Source: SLHU01 sp009929975
GTDB lineage: Bacteria; Bacillota; Clostridia; Saccharofermentanales; UBA5734
Direction of reading: 5' to 3'
Assembly (NCBI GenBank): GCA_040776905.1
Contig: JAXGZQ010000001.1
Span: forward strand, 868,001-932,000
DNA: 64,000 nucleotides
The translations under genes were made by a program, and so were the position numbers. Under the pieces are notes generated by a model that ran no database searches, had not been told where the DNA came from, and saw only the letters and a list, made by a program, of their open reading frames with translations. How positions within the stretch are numbered: position 1 is the first letter of the stretch; every line of letters starts with the position of its first letter. This document shows, in pieces, positions 1 through 7,151 of this stretch.

Positions 1-1
1 G

Positions 2-1219
2 CTGCTGGTCGCCAAACGGCTGCGCAATTACACGCAGATCTCCGGTGACGCGATCACACTGCCACAGTATTTTGAGAACCGCTTCCGCGATCGTTCCCAT
101 GTTCTGCGCGGCCTGTCTGCCTTTGTCATCCTGCTCTTTTTTCTCTTCTACACATCGTCAGGTTTTGTCGCCGGCGCAAAATTATTCAGTACCGTGTTTG
201 ATCTTTCTTATCACACCGCCCTGATCATCGGCGTTCTGGTCATCGTCAGTTATACGTTTCTCGGTGGATTCAAGGCGGTCTGCTGGACCGATCTGTTTCA
301 AGGGCTTCTGATGCTTGCGGCCATCACGATCACCCCGATCATCGCCATGCAGCGTTCAGGCGGCCTGTTCGCGTCGTTCCAGACGGATTTTGCCGATTTT
401 TCTGATTTTGTGACCAATGCTGACGGACAGGCAGTCAGCCTGATCGTTATCATTTCATGGGCCGCCTGGGGCCTCGGTTATTTTGGCCAGCCTCATATTC
501 TTGTCCGTTTCATGGGGATCCGCTCGGCGAAGGAAATCCGCCCGGCACGCTATATCGCCATGGTCTGGGTTCTGCTCTCACTGGCCGCTGCCGTCGTCGT
601 CGGCATCGCCGGCCGCAGCTATCTCGGAGCCAAGGGAATCATCCTCTCCGCGGTTGACAGCGAGACGGTCTTCATGCGCCTGGTCACTGACCTCTTCCCG
701 CCTCTCATCGCCGGTGTTCTTCTTTCAGCGATCCTTGCCGCGATCATGAGCACCGCTGACTCTCAGCTGCTCGTGACCTCCTCCGCGATCACCGGTGATT
801 TCTATCAGGCGGTTTTCCGCCGCGGCGCATCCGACCGTGAACTTCTCTGGGTCGGCCGCGTGACCGTCATTTTGATCGCGCTGGTCGCCGGACTGCTGGC
901 ATCCGATCAGAACAGTTCCGTCTTCAAACTGGTTTCCTACGCCTGGGCGGGGTTTGGGGCGGCGTTCGGTCCGGTGGTTCTCTTGTCACTTTATTGGCCG
1001 AAAATGACCCGAAACGGAGCGCTTGCCGGAATCCTGACCGGTGGATTGACCGTGGTGATCTGGAAAAATCTCAGCGGCGGTCTGTTTGATATTTATGAGA
1101 TTGTTCCGGGCATTTTGTTATCACTGGTAACGATTGTTACCGTTAGCTGGCTGGGGAAATCACCGAATACTGAGATAACCGATGAATTCGCCGCGGTAGC
1201 CAGCGAAAACAAGAAGTAA
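2..1219 (+). CDS. putP: Sodium/proline symporter, C-terminal part (5' truncated by window edge)
   Basis: A Na+/solute symporter (SSS family) that would import proline, or a related solute, across the cytoplasmic membrane using the sodium gradient. The frame is open from the first bases, so the N-terminus lies outside the window. About 405 residues are visible and contain many hydrophobic helices. SSS/PutP-like stretches include LPQYFENRFRD, SYTFLGGFKAVCWTDLFQG, WGLGYFGQPHILVRFM and AAIMSTADSQLLVTSS. The ATG at 194 is internal because homologous sequence continues upstream in frame. It is followed by a separate promoter for the next operon. The substrate is inferred from the family; other SSS solutes cannot be excluded. 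Confidence 0.9.
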   Translation: MLVAKRLRNYTQISGDAITLPQYFENRFRDRSHVLRGLSAFVILLFFLFYTSSGFVAGAKLFSTVFDLSYHTALIIGVLVIVSYTFLGGFKAVCWTDLFQGLLMLAAITITPIIAMQRSGGLFASFQTDFADFSDFVTNADGQAVSLIVIISWAAWGLGYFGQPHILVRFMGIRSAKEIRPARYIAMVWVLLSLAAAVVVGIAGRSYLGAKGIILSAVDSETVFMRLVTDLFPPLIAGVLLSAILAAIMSTADSQLLVTSSAITGDFYQAVFRRGASDRELLWVGRVTVILIALVAGLLASDQNSSVFKLVSYAWAGFGAAFGPVVLLSLYWPKMTRNGALAGILTGGLTVVIWKNLSGGLFDIYEIVPGILLSLVTIVTVSWLGKSPNTEITDEFAAVASENKK

Positions 1220-1242
1220 ATCGATATTCACAGCCATTTAGA

Positions 1243-1272
1243 TTGAGAATTATCTTCCGATTATGTTACAAT
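1243..1272 (+). promoter_or_regulatory. Candidate sigma-A promoter of the ubiA-ndh-polyprenyl synthase operon
   Basis: TTGAGA (1243-1248), an 18-bp spacer and TACAAT (1267-1272), with an extended -10 TG upstream (TGTTACAAT). It lies between putP and the prenyltransferase gene. The -10 covers the upstream in-frame ATG at 1263, which favours the start at 1323. Confidence 0.6.
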
Positions 1273-1322
1273 TGGTGCGCACTGCGACAGATCTGATCTG
1301 TCCGGTCGGTAATGGGAGGATT

Positions 1323-2255
1323 ATGAACAGGCGTACTGTACATAAAGGATTCTGGCAGTTGGCGGATCCGAAGATCTGGATCGCGTCAACAATGCCGATG
1401 CTGCTTGCGGCTTCGCTGGCTTTTTTGGCGCGTCCGGAAACGTTTGACTGGCTCTGGTTTTTTCTGGCGATACTCGCTGTGTATCTGATCGAGATCGGGA
1501 AAAATGCCTTGAATGAATATGTTGATTTCCGATCTGGTGTGGATCCTGCGGTTGACGCTGAGCACCGCACCCCGTTCTCCGGCGGCAAGAAGACCATTGT
1601 CGACGGTCTGCTGACACCCGGCCAGACCCTGTGGATTGCCGGTCTGACCTTTTCAGCCGCTGCTGCGATCGGCCTGCTGATGGTCTGGCAGCGCAGCGTT
1701 CATTTGATCTATTTCGGTATAGCCGGTATCGGATTGGCTATTCTATACAGCCTGCCGCCTTTCAAACTGGCGTATCGCGGTTGGGGAGAAATCACTGTCG
1801 GGTTTGTTTTCGGTCCTCTGCTGATCGCCGGTATGTACTGGCTGATGGCGCTTCGTCTCGACCCGGCTCCGCTGCTGCTTTCCCTGACGCCTGGAGCCCA
1901 GATCGCGGCCGTGCTTGTCATTAATGAATTTCCCGATTACGAGGCCGACCGCGACGGCAACAAGCGCAACTGGGTCGTCCGCCTGGGCAAGCAGAAATCC
2001 GTCGGACTGTATGCAGCCCTCTTCGCGGTCTCGTATTTTACACTCATTCTATCGGCCATCATCACCGGAAGCTGGTTCTGGCTGCTGGGCCTGCTCAGCG
2101 CTCCGATCGCTGTCCGGGCAATCCGGGTGGCCGCACGCCACTACAATGATATCCGTCAACTGACTCAGGCAAATGCCATGACCGTTCAGGCCTATATATT
2201 GACTGGCCTGCTTCTGGTCATCGGTGTGATCGCAGATGCTGTCCTGCGAGCCTGA
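1323..2255 (+). CDS. UbiA-family prenyltransferase, MenA/DmkA-like
   Basis: An integral membrane enzyme predicted to transfer a polyprenyl chain onto a naphthoquinone precursor such as 1,4-dihydroxy-2-naphthoate, giving (demethyl)menaquinone. The first Asp-rich motif is NEYVDFRSGVD and the second is NEFPDYEADRDGNKRN, both typical of UbiA enzymes. About eight hydrophobic helices are visible in 310 residues. The start at 1323 follows GGGAGG; an earlier in-frame ATG lies within the promoter. The gene ends 34 bp before an NDH-2/DoxX gene and is followed by a polyprenyl diphosphate synthase. That set matches the DmkA-Ndh2-DmkB trio of flavin-based EET loci, so dedicated demethylmenaquinone synthesis is inferred. 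General menaquinone synthesis is the alternative. Confidence 0.88.
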   Translation: MNRRTVHKGFWQLADPKIWIASTMPMLLAASLAFLARPETFDWLWFFLAILAVYLIEIGKNALNEYVDFRSGVDPAVDAEHRTPFSGGKKTIVDGLLTPGQTLWIAGLTFSAAAAIGLLMVWQRSVHLIYFGIAGIGLAILYSLPPFKLAYRGWGEITVGFVFGPLLIAGMYWLMALRLDPAPLLLSLTPGAQIAAVLVINEFPDYEADRDGNKRNWVVRLGKQKSVGLYAALFAVSYFTLILSAIITGSWFWLLGLLSAPIAVRAIRVAARHYNDIRQLTQANAMTVQAYILTGLLLVIGVIADAVLRA

Positions 2256-2289
2256 TCGGCTGCGATTATCATATATAAGAGAGGAGAAC

Positions 2290-4212
2290 ATGACTATGAG
2301 TAAACGCGTCCTGATCGTAGGAGCAGGATACGCCGGAATTGAAGCCGCGCTGTATCTGAATCGTAAAGCCCGGCGGGAGGATCTGGATATCTGTCTGGTC
2401 GACAAGAATCCTTATCACACGCTGCTGACAGAATTACATGAAGTCGCCGCGAACCGCCAGGATGAGGAATCGGTCCGTATTCCCCTGAGGGAGATCTTCC
2501 GCGACACAAAGGTTCGCTGGACAACCGATGAGATCGTCTCGTTTGATTTCGATCATAACCGGGCGGTCGGTCAGCGGGAAATCTATGACTATGATTATTG
2601 CATCATCGCCATCGGTAGCTCGCCGGCCTTTTACGGAATCAACGGATTGAAGGAACATGCCTTTACGCTGTGGTCCTTCGATGATGCCGTCAAAATCCGG
2701 GAGCATATCCGCGATTGCTTCATGAAAGCCAGAACGGAAAAAGATCCGGAAGAAAGAAAACGCCTCCTGACATTTGTCGTCGGCGGTGCCGGTTTCACCG
2801 GTGTTGAAATGGTCGGTGAACTCGCGATCTGGGTGAAGTCACTGTGCCGTGAGAACAACATCGACCGCAAGGATGTGCGGCTGGTTCTGCTGGACCTGCT
2901 GGATCGTGTGCTGCCGGTACTCGACCAGAAAAACAGCGCCAAATCCCATCGCTACATGACGAAGCGCCTGGGTATCGAAATCATGCTTGAGACAAACATT
3001 CAGGAAATGAAGGCCGATGAAGTCCTGACCAGCCGTGGACTGATCGGAACCCGTACGATGATCTGGTGCGCCGGTGTCTGCTGTAACGAAGATGCCAGCG
3101 ATGTCAGCATCAGCCGTGTCGGCGGCGCGCGGCGTTTCGCTGTCAACGAATACTGCCAGACCGAAAAGACCAATGTTTACGCGATCGGCGATTGCGGTGC
3201 GCTGGCGGACGAAAATGGCCGGCCCTATGCCGCGATGGTCGAAAACGCGATCCAGAGCGGTGAAGGCGCAGCTGCCAATATCCTGCGTGATATTCATGGC
3301 GAGGAGCCAAAGAAGGTTGAAGTTAAATTCCATGGAACCATGGTCTGTATCGGCAATTACTTCGCGGTCTCGGAGATCATGGGGAAACGGCTTCCTTCCT
3401 GGTTGTCGGTCATCATGAAGATCATGATCAACGCGCATTATCTCTTTGAGATCATGGGATTGCGCGGACCGGCCAGGTATCTGAAATCCGAACTGGTCGA
3501 CCGTAAGCAGGAAAAACGTTTCCTGGCCCGCCATTATTCGCCCAAGATGCAAGCCTGGTGGGTGATGCCGCTGCGCATGTTCCTTGGAGCCTACTGGCTG
3601 TACGAAGGGATCGTCAAAGCGACTCAGGGTTGGTTCGCGAATCCGAAACTGGCTGAATTCCTCGGCATGGCCCGTAATTATGAACTGTCTGCCGACGCGG
3701 TCTCCAGCGCTTCCGCCGGTGGCCTGAGACTCGATGATATTATCAGAATCAACATCAAGCTGTTCGACTTCCGGATCGGTGAAGCGACTCAGATGCTCGA
3801 CGGTACAGCGGTCGGAACCGATATCTTCACCCGGCTCGATCTGCTTCGTTTCGGCAATTTCTCACTGGTCCCCTGGATTATCGAGGGCTGGGCACTGCAT
3901 TCACAGGGTTGGGAGATGTTCTTCCAGATCGCGATTACACTGGCCGAGATCATCGTCGGACTCATGCTGATCGGTGGTGCTTTCACTTTCGTTGCCGGTA
4001 TCGGCTCCTTTGCGCTGCTGGCCATGTTCACCACATCGACCGGGCTGTACATGCACAGCTGGTGGATGATATTCGCTTCAATCGTCTGCATGGGCGGTGC
4101 CGGGCGCGCTTTCGGTATGGATAATTATCTGATTCCCTGGTACACACGTGTATGGGAAAGCTGGTACAAAAATCGTAAGCTCAAGCTCTTCTTTCCCCGG
4201 AAAAGGCGGTAA
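2290..4212 (+). CDS. Type II NADH dehydrogenase fused to a C-terminal DoxX-like membrane domain (EET-type Ndh2)
   Basis: Predicted to oxidise NADH with FAD and pass electrons to a membrane quinone without pumping protons. Residues 1 to about 400 are a pyridine-nucleotide disulfide oxidoreductase fold: FAD motif VGAGYAGIEAA near the N-terminus, NADH motif VVGGAGFTGVEMVGE near residue 164, and VYAIGDCGA near 296. Ordinary NDH-2 enzymes are about 400 residues; this one has 640. The extra part starts with an amphipathic/membrane segment near residue 425 (MPLRMFLGAYWLYEGIVKA). It has a long loop and then a hydrophobic block at about 548-607, resembling DoxX. A C-terminal membrane extension is a known mark of Ndh2 in the Listeria EET locus. 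The start at 2290 follows GAGGAG; ATG 2296 is also possible. The neighbours are quinone-synthesis genes. Confidence 0.88.
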   Translation: MTMSKRVLIVGAGYAGIEAALYLNRKARREDLDICLVDKNPYHTLLTELHEVAANRQDEESVRIPLREIFRDTKVRWTTDEIVSFDFDHNRAVGQREIYDYDYCIIAIGSSPAFYGINGLKEHAFTLWSFDDAVKIREHIRDCFMKARTEKDPEERKRLLTFVVGGAGFTGVEMVGELAIWVKSLCRENNIDRKDVRLVLLDLLDRVLPVLDQKNSAKSHRYMTKRLGIEIMLETNIQEMKADEVLTSRGLIGTRTMIWCAGVCCNEDASDVSISRVGGARRFAVNEYCQTEKTNVYAIGDCGALADENGRPYAAMVENAIQSGEGAAANILRDIHGEEPKKVEVKFHGTMVCIGNYFAVSEIMGKRLPSWLSVIMKIMINAHYLFEIMGLRGPARYLKSELVDRKQEKRFLARHYSPKMQAWWVMPLRMFLGAYWLYEGIVKATQGWFANPKLAEFLGMARNYELSADAVSSASAGGLRLDDIIRINIKLFDFRIGEATQMLDGTAVGTDIFTRLDLLRFGNFSLVPWIIEGWALHSQGWEMFFQIAITLAEIIVGLMLIGGAFTFVAGIGSFALLAMFTTSTGLYMHSWWMIFASIVCMGGAGRAFGMDNYLIPWYTRVWESWYKNRKLKLFFPRKRR

Positions 4213-4220
4213 GCAGGACG

Positions 4221-5186
4221 TTGAAATCAAAAACTGAATCCTCTCGCGAGGTCATCTCTCAGCTGGCTGTTGAGATGGAGATTTTTGAACAGACTTTACG
4301 CCGGGAATTCGCAGGCGGCAGCCCGATTCAGGCTGCCGCCTGCGATCTGGTGTCCCGTGGCGGGAAACGGCTGAGGCCGACCATGCTGATCGCGGCGGCT
4401 CATCTTGGTGAGTACAGACAGAACCGGGCCATGCATGTCGCGATGGCCATCGAAGTGATCCATTCCGCGACCCTGCTGCATGATGATGTCATCGATCACG
4501 CCGATACACGGCGCGGTGAATCGACACTGCACACAGATCAGGGCGATCACATGGCCATCTACACGGGTGACTTTCTGCTGGCCCGCGGCTTGCGGCTGAT
4601 TGCCCGCAGCGGACTGCAGCTGCGTGAGATGGCCCGTATCGCAGATGCTGTTGAACAGATCTGTACCGGTGAAGTGGCACAGTACCTCGGTCGGAATAAA
4701 GTACCGGGCTACCGGGCCTACCTGCGGCGGATCATGAGTAAAACCGGTATCCTCTTCGCAGCCTCCGCCGCTTCCGGTGGTTACTGCGCGGAGCTGCCCG
4801 ACGATCAGATTCGCCTGCTCTGGCATTTCGGGATGCGATTCGGCGCCGCGTTCCAGATCAGAGATGATCTGATTGATATGGATGAATCTAAACAATCGGC
4901 CGGCAAGCCGACCGGTCACGATCTGGTGGAAGGCGTCTTGACACTGCCTGTTCTGCTGGCATCCGCAGACCGCGATTTTCGCCGGATGCTCGATATCTTC
5001 CTCGACAGTCCGCGCAGCCATCGCGATGTTCAGGAGCTGATCCGGCTTTCGCACCATCTGGGTGCGATCCGGCAAAGCCGTCAGATACTGCAGCGCCAGG
5101 TGGACCGCTGCGGTGAGACACTGGACCGTCTGCCGACCGGTCCGGGACGGGATATGCTGTTCAGTCTGCTGGATTTATTTCATTAA
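4221..5186 (+). CDS. Polyprenyl (heptaprenyl-type) diphosphate synthase, DmkB-like
   Basis: A trans-isoprenyl diphosphate synthase that would build the quinone side chain by repeated isopentenyl diphosphate condensation. The first Asp-rich motif is HDDVIDHADTRRG and the second is QIRDDLIDMDE. Small residues (SATLL) just upstream of the first motif suit a long-chain product. The N-terminal GGKRLRP substrate-binding motif is present. Length, 321 residues, is normal. The start is a TTG, 8 bp after the ndh stop and behind AGGA; the next ATG (4275) has no ribosome site. It appears to be the last gene of the ubiA-ndh operon. It could equally serve the main menaquinone pool. Confidence 0.9.
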   Translation: MKSKTESSREVISQLAVEMEIFEQTLRREFAGGSPIQAAACDLVSRGGKRLRPTMLIAAAHLGEYRQNRAMHVAMAIEVIHSATLLHDDVIDHADTRRGESTLHTDQGDHMAIYTGDFLLARGLRLIARSGLQLREMARIADAVEQICTGEVAQYLGRNKVPGYRAYLRRIMSKTGILFAASAASGGYCAELPDDQIRLLWHFGMRFGAAFQIRDDLIDMDESKQSAGKPTGHDLVEGVLTLPVLLASADRDFRRMLDIFLDSPRSHRDVQELIRLSHHLGAIRQSRQILQRQVDRCGETLDRLPTGPGRDMLFSLLDLFH

Positions 5187-5248
5187 TTAGCTCTAATCCC
5201 CAAAAGAACGGGCATATGCTCATATTTTTTATGCATTCAATAAAACTA

Positions 5249-5263
5249 TAGCAAACGTTTCCA
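5249..5263. promoter_or_regulatory. Candidate cre-like site (CcpA operator)
   Basis: The 15-mer TAGCAAACGTTTCCA matches the Bacillus cre consensus WTGNAANCGNWNNCW at all fixed positions but one. It lies about 50 bp upstream of the predicted transcription start of the lipoprotein gene. Its role is inferred only. Confidence 0.35.
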
Positions 5264-5292
5264 AAAACATGTAACCTATGTGACATTTCGTG

Positions 5293-5298
5293 TATAAT
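5293..5298 (+). promoter_or_regulatory. -10 element of the FMN-lipoprotein gene
   Basis: A perfect TATAAT about 90 bp upstream of the start codon. No good -35 hexamer lies 16-18 bp upstream, so an activator may be needed. The surrounding repeats and cre-like site support regulated transcription. Confidence 0.45.
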
Positions 5299-5388
5299 AA
5301 AGAGCGGTATGATGTTCAAGCATGAGCATGTTCCACTGATTTAGGGCATATGCTCAAAAAATCAAATGTTACACATTAGGAGGAAAGT

Positions 5389-5931
5389 ATGAGAAAGTTT
5401 ACAGTTATTTCCCTTATTCTCGTTGTGGCTATTGCCCTGATCGGTTGTTCTTCAGGCGGCGGCGACATCAAATTGGGTCTCGGCGTTGATACACTGATCA
5501 ACAAGTCCGCTGACCTCGCGGCCAACGATGATGGTGCCATGGTCGGTAAAGTCCAGGTTGACACCGTAATCGCTGCTGTCGCGATCGACGCAGACGGCAA
5601 AGTTGTCTCCTGCAATATCGATACAGCCCAGACCGCTGTCAATTTCGACGAAGCCGGTGTCATCACCTCAGACAAGGCGATGAACTATCCGACCAAGAAA
5701 GAAAAAGGCGACGACTATGGCATGATCAAGGCATCCGGTATCGGCCGTGAGTGGTACGAGCAGATTGAAGCTGTTGAAGAGTGGATGATCGGCAAAACCG
5801 CCGCTGAGATCACCAATATGCCGCTGAACGATGAAGGCGCGACCACCGATGTCGATCTGGCAACCAAAGCAACGATGACCCTGACCGGCTATCAGGCTGC
5901 TGTCCTCGAAGCGATCGAGAATGCCCGCTGA
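5389..5931 (+). CDS. Secreted lipoprotein with FMN-acceptor domain, PplA-like
   Basis: Predicted to be an extracytoplasmic lipid-anchored electron carrier bearing covalently attached FMN. Residues 1-20 form a lipoprotein signal with lipobox LIGC followed by SSGGG. The mature part, about 160 residues, resembles FMN-binding domains: a VDTVIAAVAIDADGKVV strand region and, near the C-terminus, PLNDEGATTDVDLATKATM. The GAT element there matches the (S/T)GAT-type flavinylation site, although the first position is E rather than S/T, so the exact acceptor threonine is uncertain. A strong AGGAGG site precedes the start, and an intrinsic terminator follows. Location between the ubiA-ndh-synthase operon and an ApbE gene supports a PplA-type role in electron transfer to extracellular acceptors. 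Confidence 0.78.
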   Translation: MRKFTVISLILVVAIALIGCSSGGGDIKLGLGVDTLINKSADLAANDDGAMVGKVQVDTVIAAVAIDADGKVVSCNIDTAQTAVNFDEAGVITSDKAMNYPTKKEKGDDYGMIKASGIGREWYEQIEAVEEWMIGKTAAEITNMPLNDEGATTDVDLATKATMTLTGYQAAVLEAIENAR

Positions 5932-5952
5932 TCGGATCTGGTAAAGTCATTC

Positions 5953-5988
5953 AATCCTCCCGGCATTCTGTCGGGAGGATTTTTTTTG
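5953..5988 (+). terminator. Rho-independent terminator after the FMN lipoprotein gene
   Basis: A 10-bp stem AATCCTCCCG / CGGGAGGATT with a 9-nt loop, followed by seven to eight T. It separates the lipoprotein gene from the ApbE gene, so the latter may have its own promoter or rely on read-through. Confidence 0.9.
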
Positions 5989-6062
5989 CACTTTAGTGAA
6001 ATATCTTCTACTATATCAACAGATCCGCAATATCCTACGAGCGAACCGAATGGAGACTGACC

Positions 6063-7151
6063 ATGCGAATCTTTCGTCTGACCGCCGTCACTGTCATGCT
6101 GTCGATCATCCTGATGATTTCTTCGGCCTGCCAGCCAGGCATGAAGCGTTATACCGATACGATACTCGGGGCTTTTGACACGGTCATCACCGTGATCGCC
6201 TACTGCGAGAGTGACCAGGCCTTTGAAAAGCTGTCCGGCCACGCTGAAACGCGCTTCATCGAACTGCACCAGCTATTCGACCGCTACAACCAATATGACG
6301 GAGTGGTGAATATCCACACCCTGAACGCACATGCGGGACAGGGGCCTCTCAAGGTTGATCCTGAACTGATCCGGCTGCTTGAGCAGGCCGGGGAATGGTA
6401 TCGTCAGTCGCCCGGTACAACCAATATCGCGTTCGGCTCAGTTCTGGAACTCTGGCACGATGCCAGGACGGAAGGACTGACAAATCCAGCCGCCGCCAGG
6501 CTGCCGGAAATGGCCGCGCTGACAGAAGCCGCACGCCATACGGATATGGACCAGCTGCTGATTGATAAGGCAGCCGGTACAGTTGAGCTTGCGGATGGGC
6601 AAATGAGGCTGGATCTGGGAGCGGTTGCCAAAGGTTACGCGACGGAGCTGGTCGCACAGGAACTGACCACCCTGGGATATCAGCATTTCATTATCAGCAG
6701 CGGTGGAAATGTCCGGACAGCGGGGAATCCTCAGGATGGCAAACGAAGTGTCTGGAGCATCGGGATACAGAATCCCGATGCGGCGGACGATGGCGAAGAA
6801 CTTCTGGATACCGCCTACCTGACTGACCTATCAGTGGTGACCAGCGGCGATTATCAGAGATATTATACCGTAGACGGCCAGCGCTACCACCACATCATTG
6901 ATCCGGCGACCCTAAAGCCGGGAGTCCATCACCGGGCGGTTACGGTCATCACACGCGATTCAGGATTTGCCGATTTTCTCTCAACAACCTTGTTTCTTCT
7001 GCCGTACGCGGACGGCAGAAACTACATCGACCAGCTGCCCGGAACAGAAGCGCTCTGGGTGCTGGCCGACGGCAGTCTTCAATACACTGATGGCGTGAAA
7101 AACTGGTTCAAGACGATCGGCGGGGCGACCAATCCTTCACCGGTCCCTTGA
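6063..7151 (+). CDS. ApbE/FmnB-type FAD:protein FMN transferase (lipoprotein)
   Basis: Predicted to transfer the FMN moiety of FAD onto a threonine of an acceptor protein outside the cytoplasmic membrane, most obviously the lipoprotein encoded just upstream. Residues 1-20 are a lipoprotein signal with lipobox SSAC followed by QPG. ApbE motifs in order: GAFDTVITVIAY near the N-terminus, LDLGAVAKGYATE in the middle, ISSGGNVRT, then SGDYQRYYTVDGQRYHHIIDP containing the conserved HIIDP. The 362-residue length is typical. The start at 6063 follows GGAG. The gene converges end-to-end with gcvPB with no intergenic DNA. Family assignment is firm; the substrate pairing is inferred from proximity. Confidence 0.92.
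   Translation: MRIFRLTAVTVMLSIILMISSACQPGMKRYTDTILGAFDTVITVIAYCESDQAFEKLSGHAETRFIELHQLFDRYNQYDGVVNIHTLNAHAGQGPLKVDPELIRLLEQAGEWYRQSPGTTNIAFGSVLELWHDARTEGLTNPAAARLPEMAALTEAARHTDMDQLLIDKAAGTVELADGQMRLDLGAVAKGYATELVAQELTTLGYQHFIISSGGNVRTAGNPQDGKRSVWSIGIQNPDAADDGEELLDTAYLTDLSVVTSGDYQRYYTVDGQRYHHIIDPATLKPGVHHRAVTVITRDSGFADFLSTTLFLLPYADGRNYIDQLPGTEALWVLADGSLQYTDGVKNWFKTIGGATNPSPVP

Larger units (their letters stand above)
5210..5356. repeat. Two 13-bp direct repeats GGGCATATGCTCA flanking the lipoprotein promoter
   Basis: Identical copies lie at 5210-5222 and 5344-5356, 121 bp apart, each containing the palindrome GCATATGC. A related GAGCATG lies at about 5322-5331. They bracket the -10 element of the FMN-lipoprotein gene and could be regulator-binding sites. 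No regulator is identifiable here. Confidence 0.5.

Noticed and set aside
1263..1322. 20-residue upstream extension of the UbiA-type protein
   Set aside because: Its ATG lies within the predicted promoter and lacks a ribosome site; the ATG at 1323 follows GGGAGG.
5980..6062. Promoter for the ApbE gene after the terminator
   Set aside because: A few A/T-rich -10-like hexamers (for example TATATC) exist but no convincing -35/-10 pair; left unannotated.
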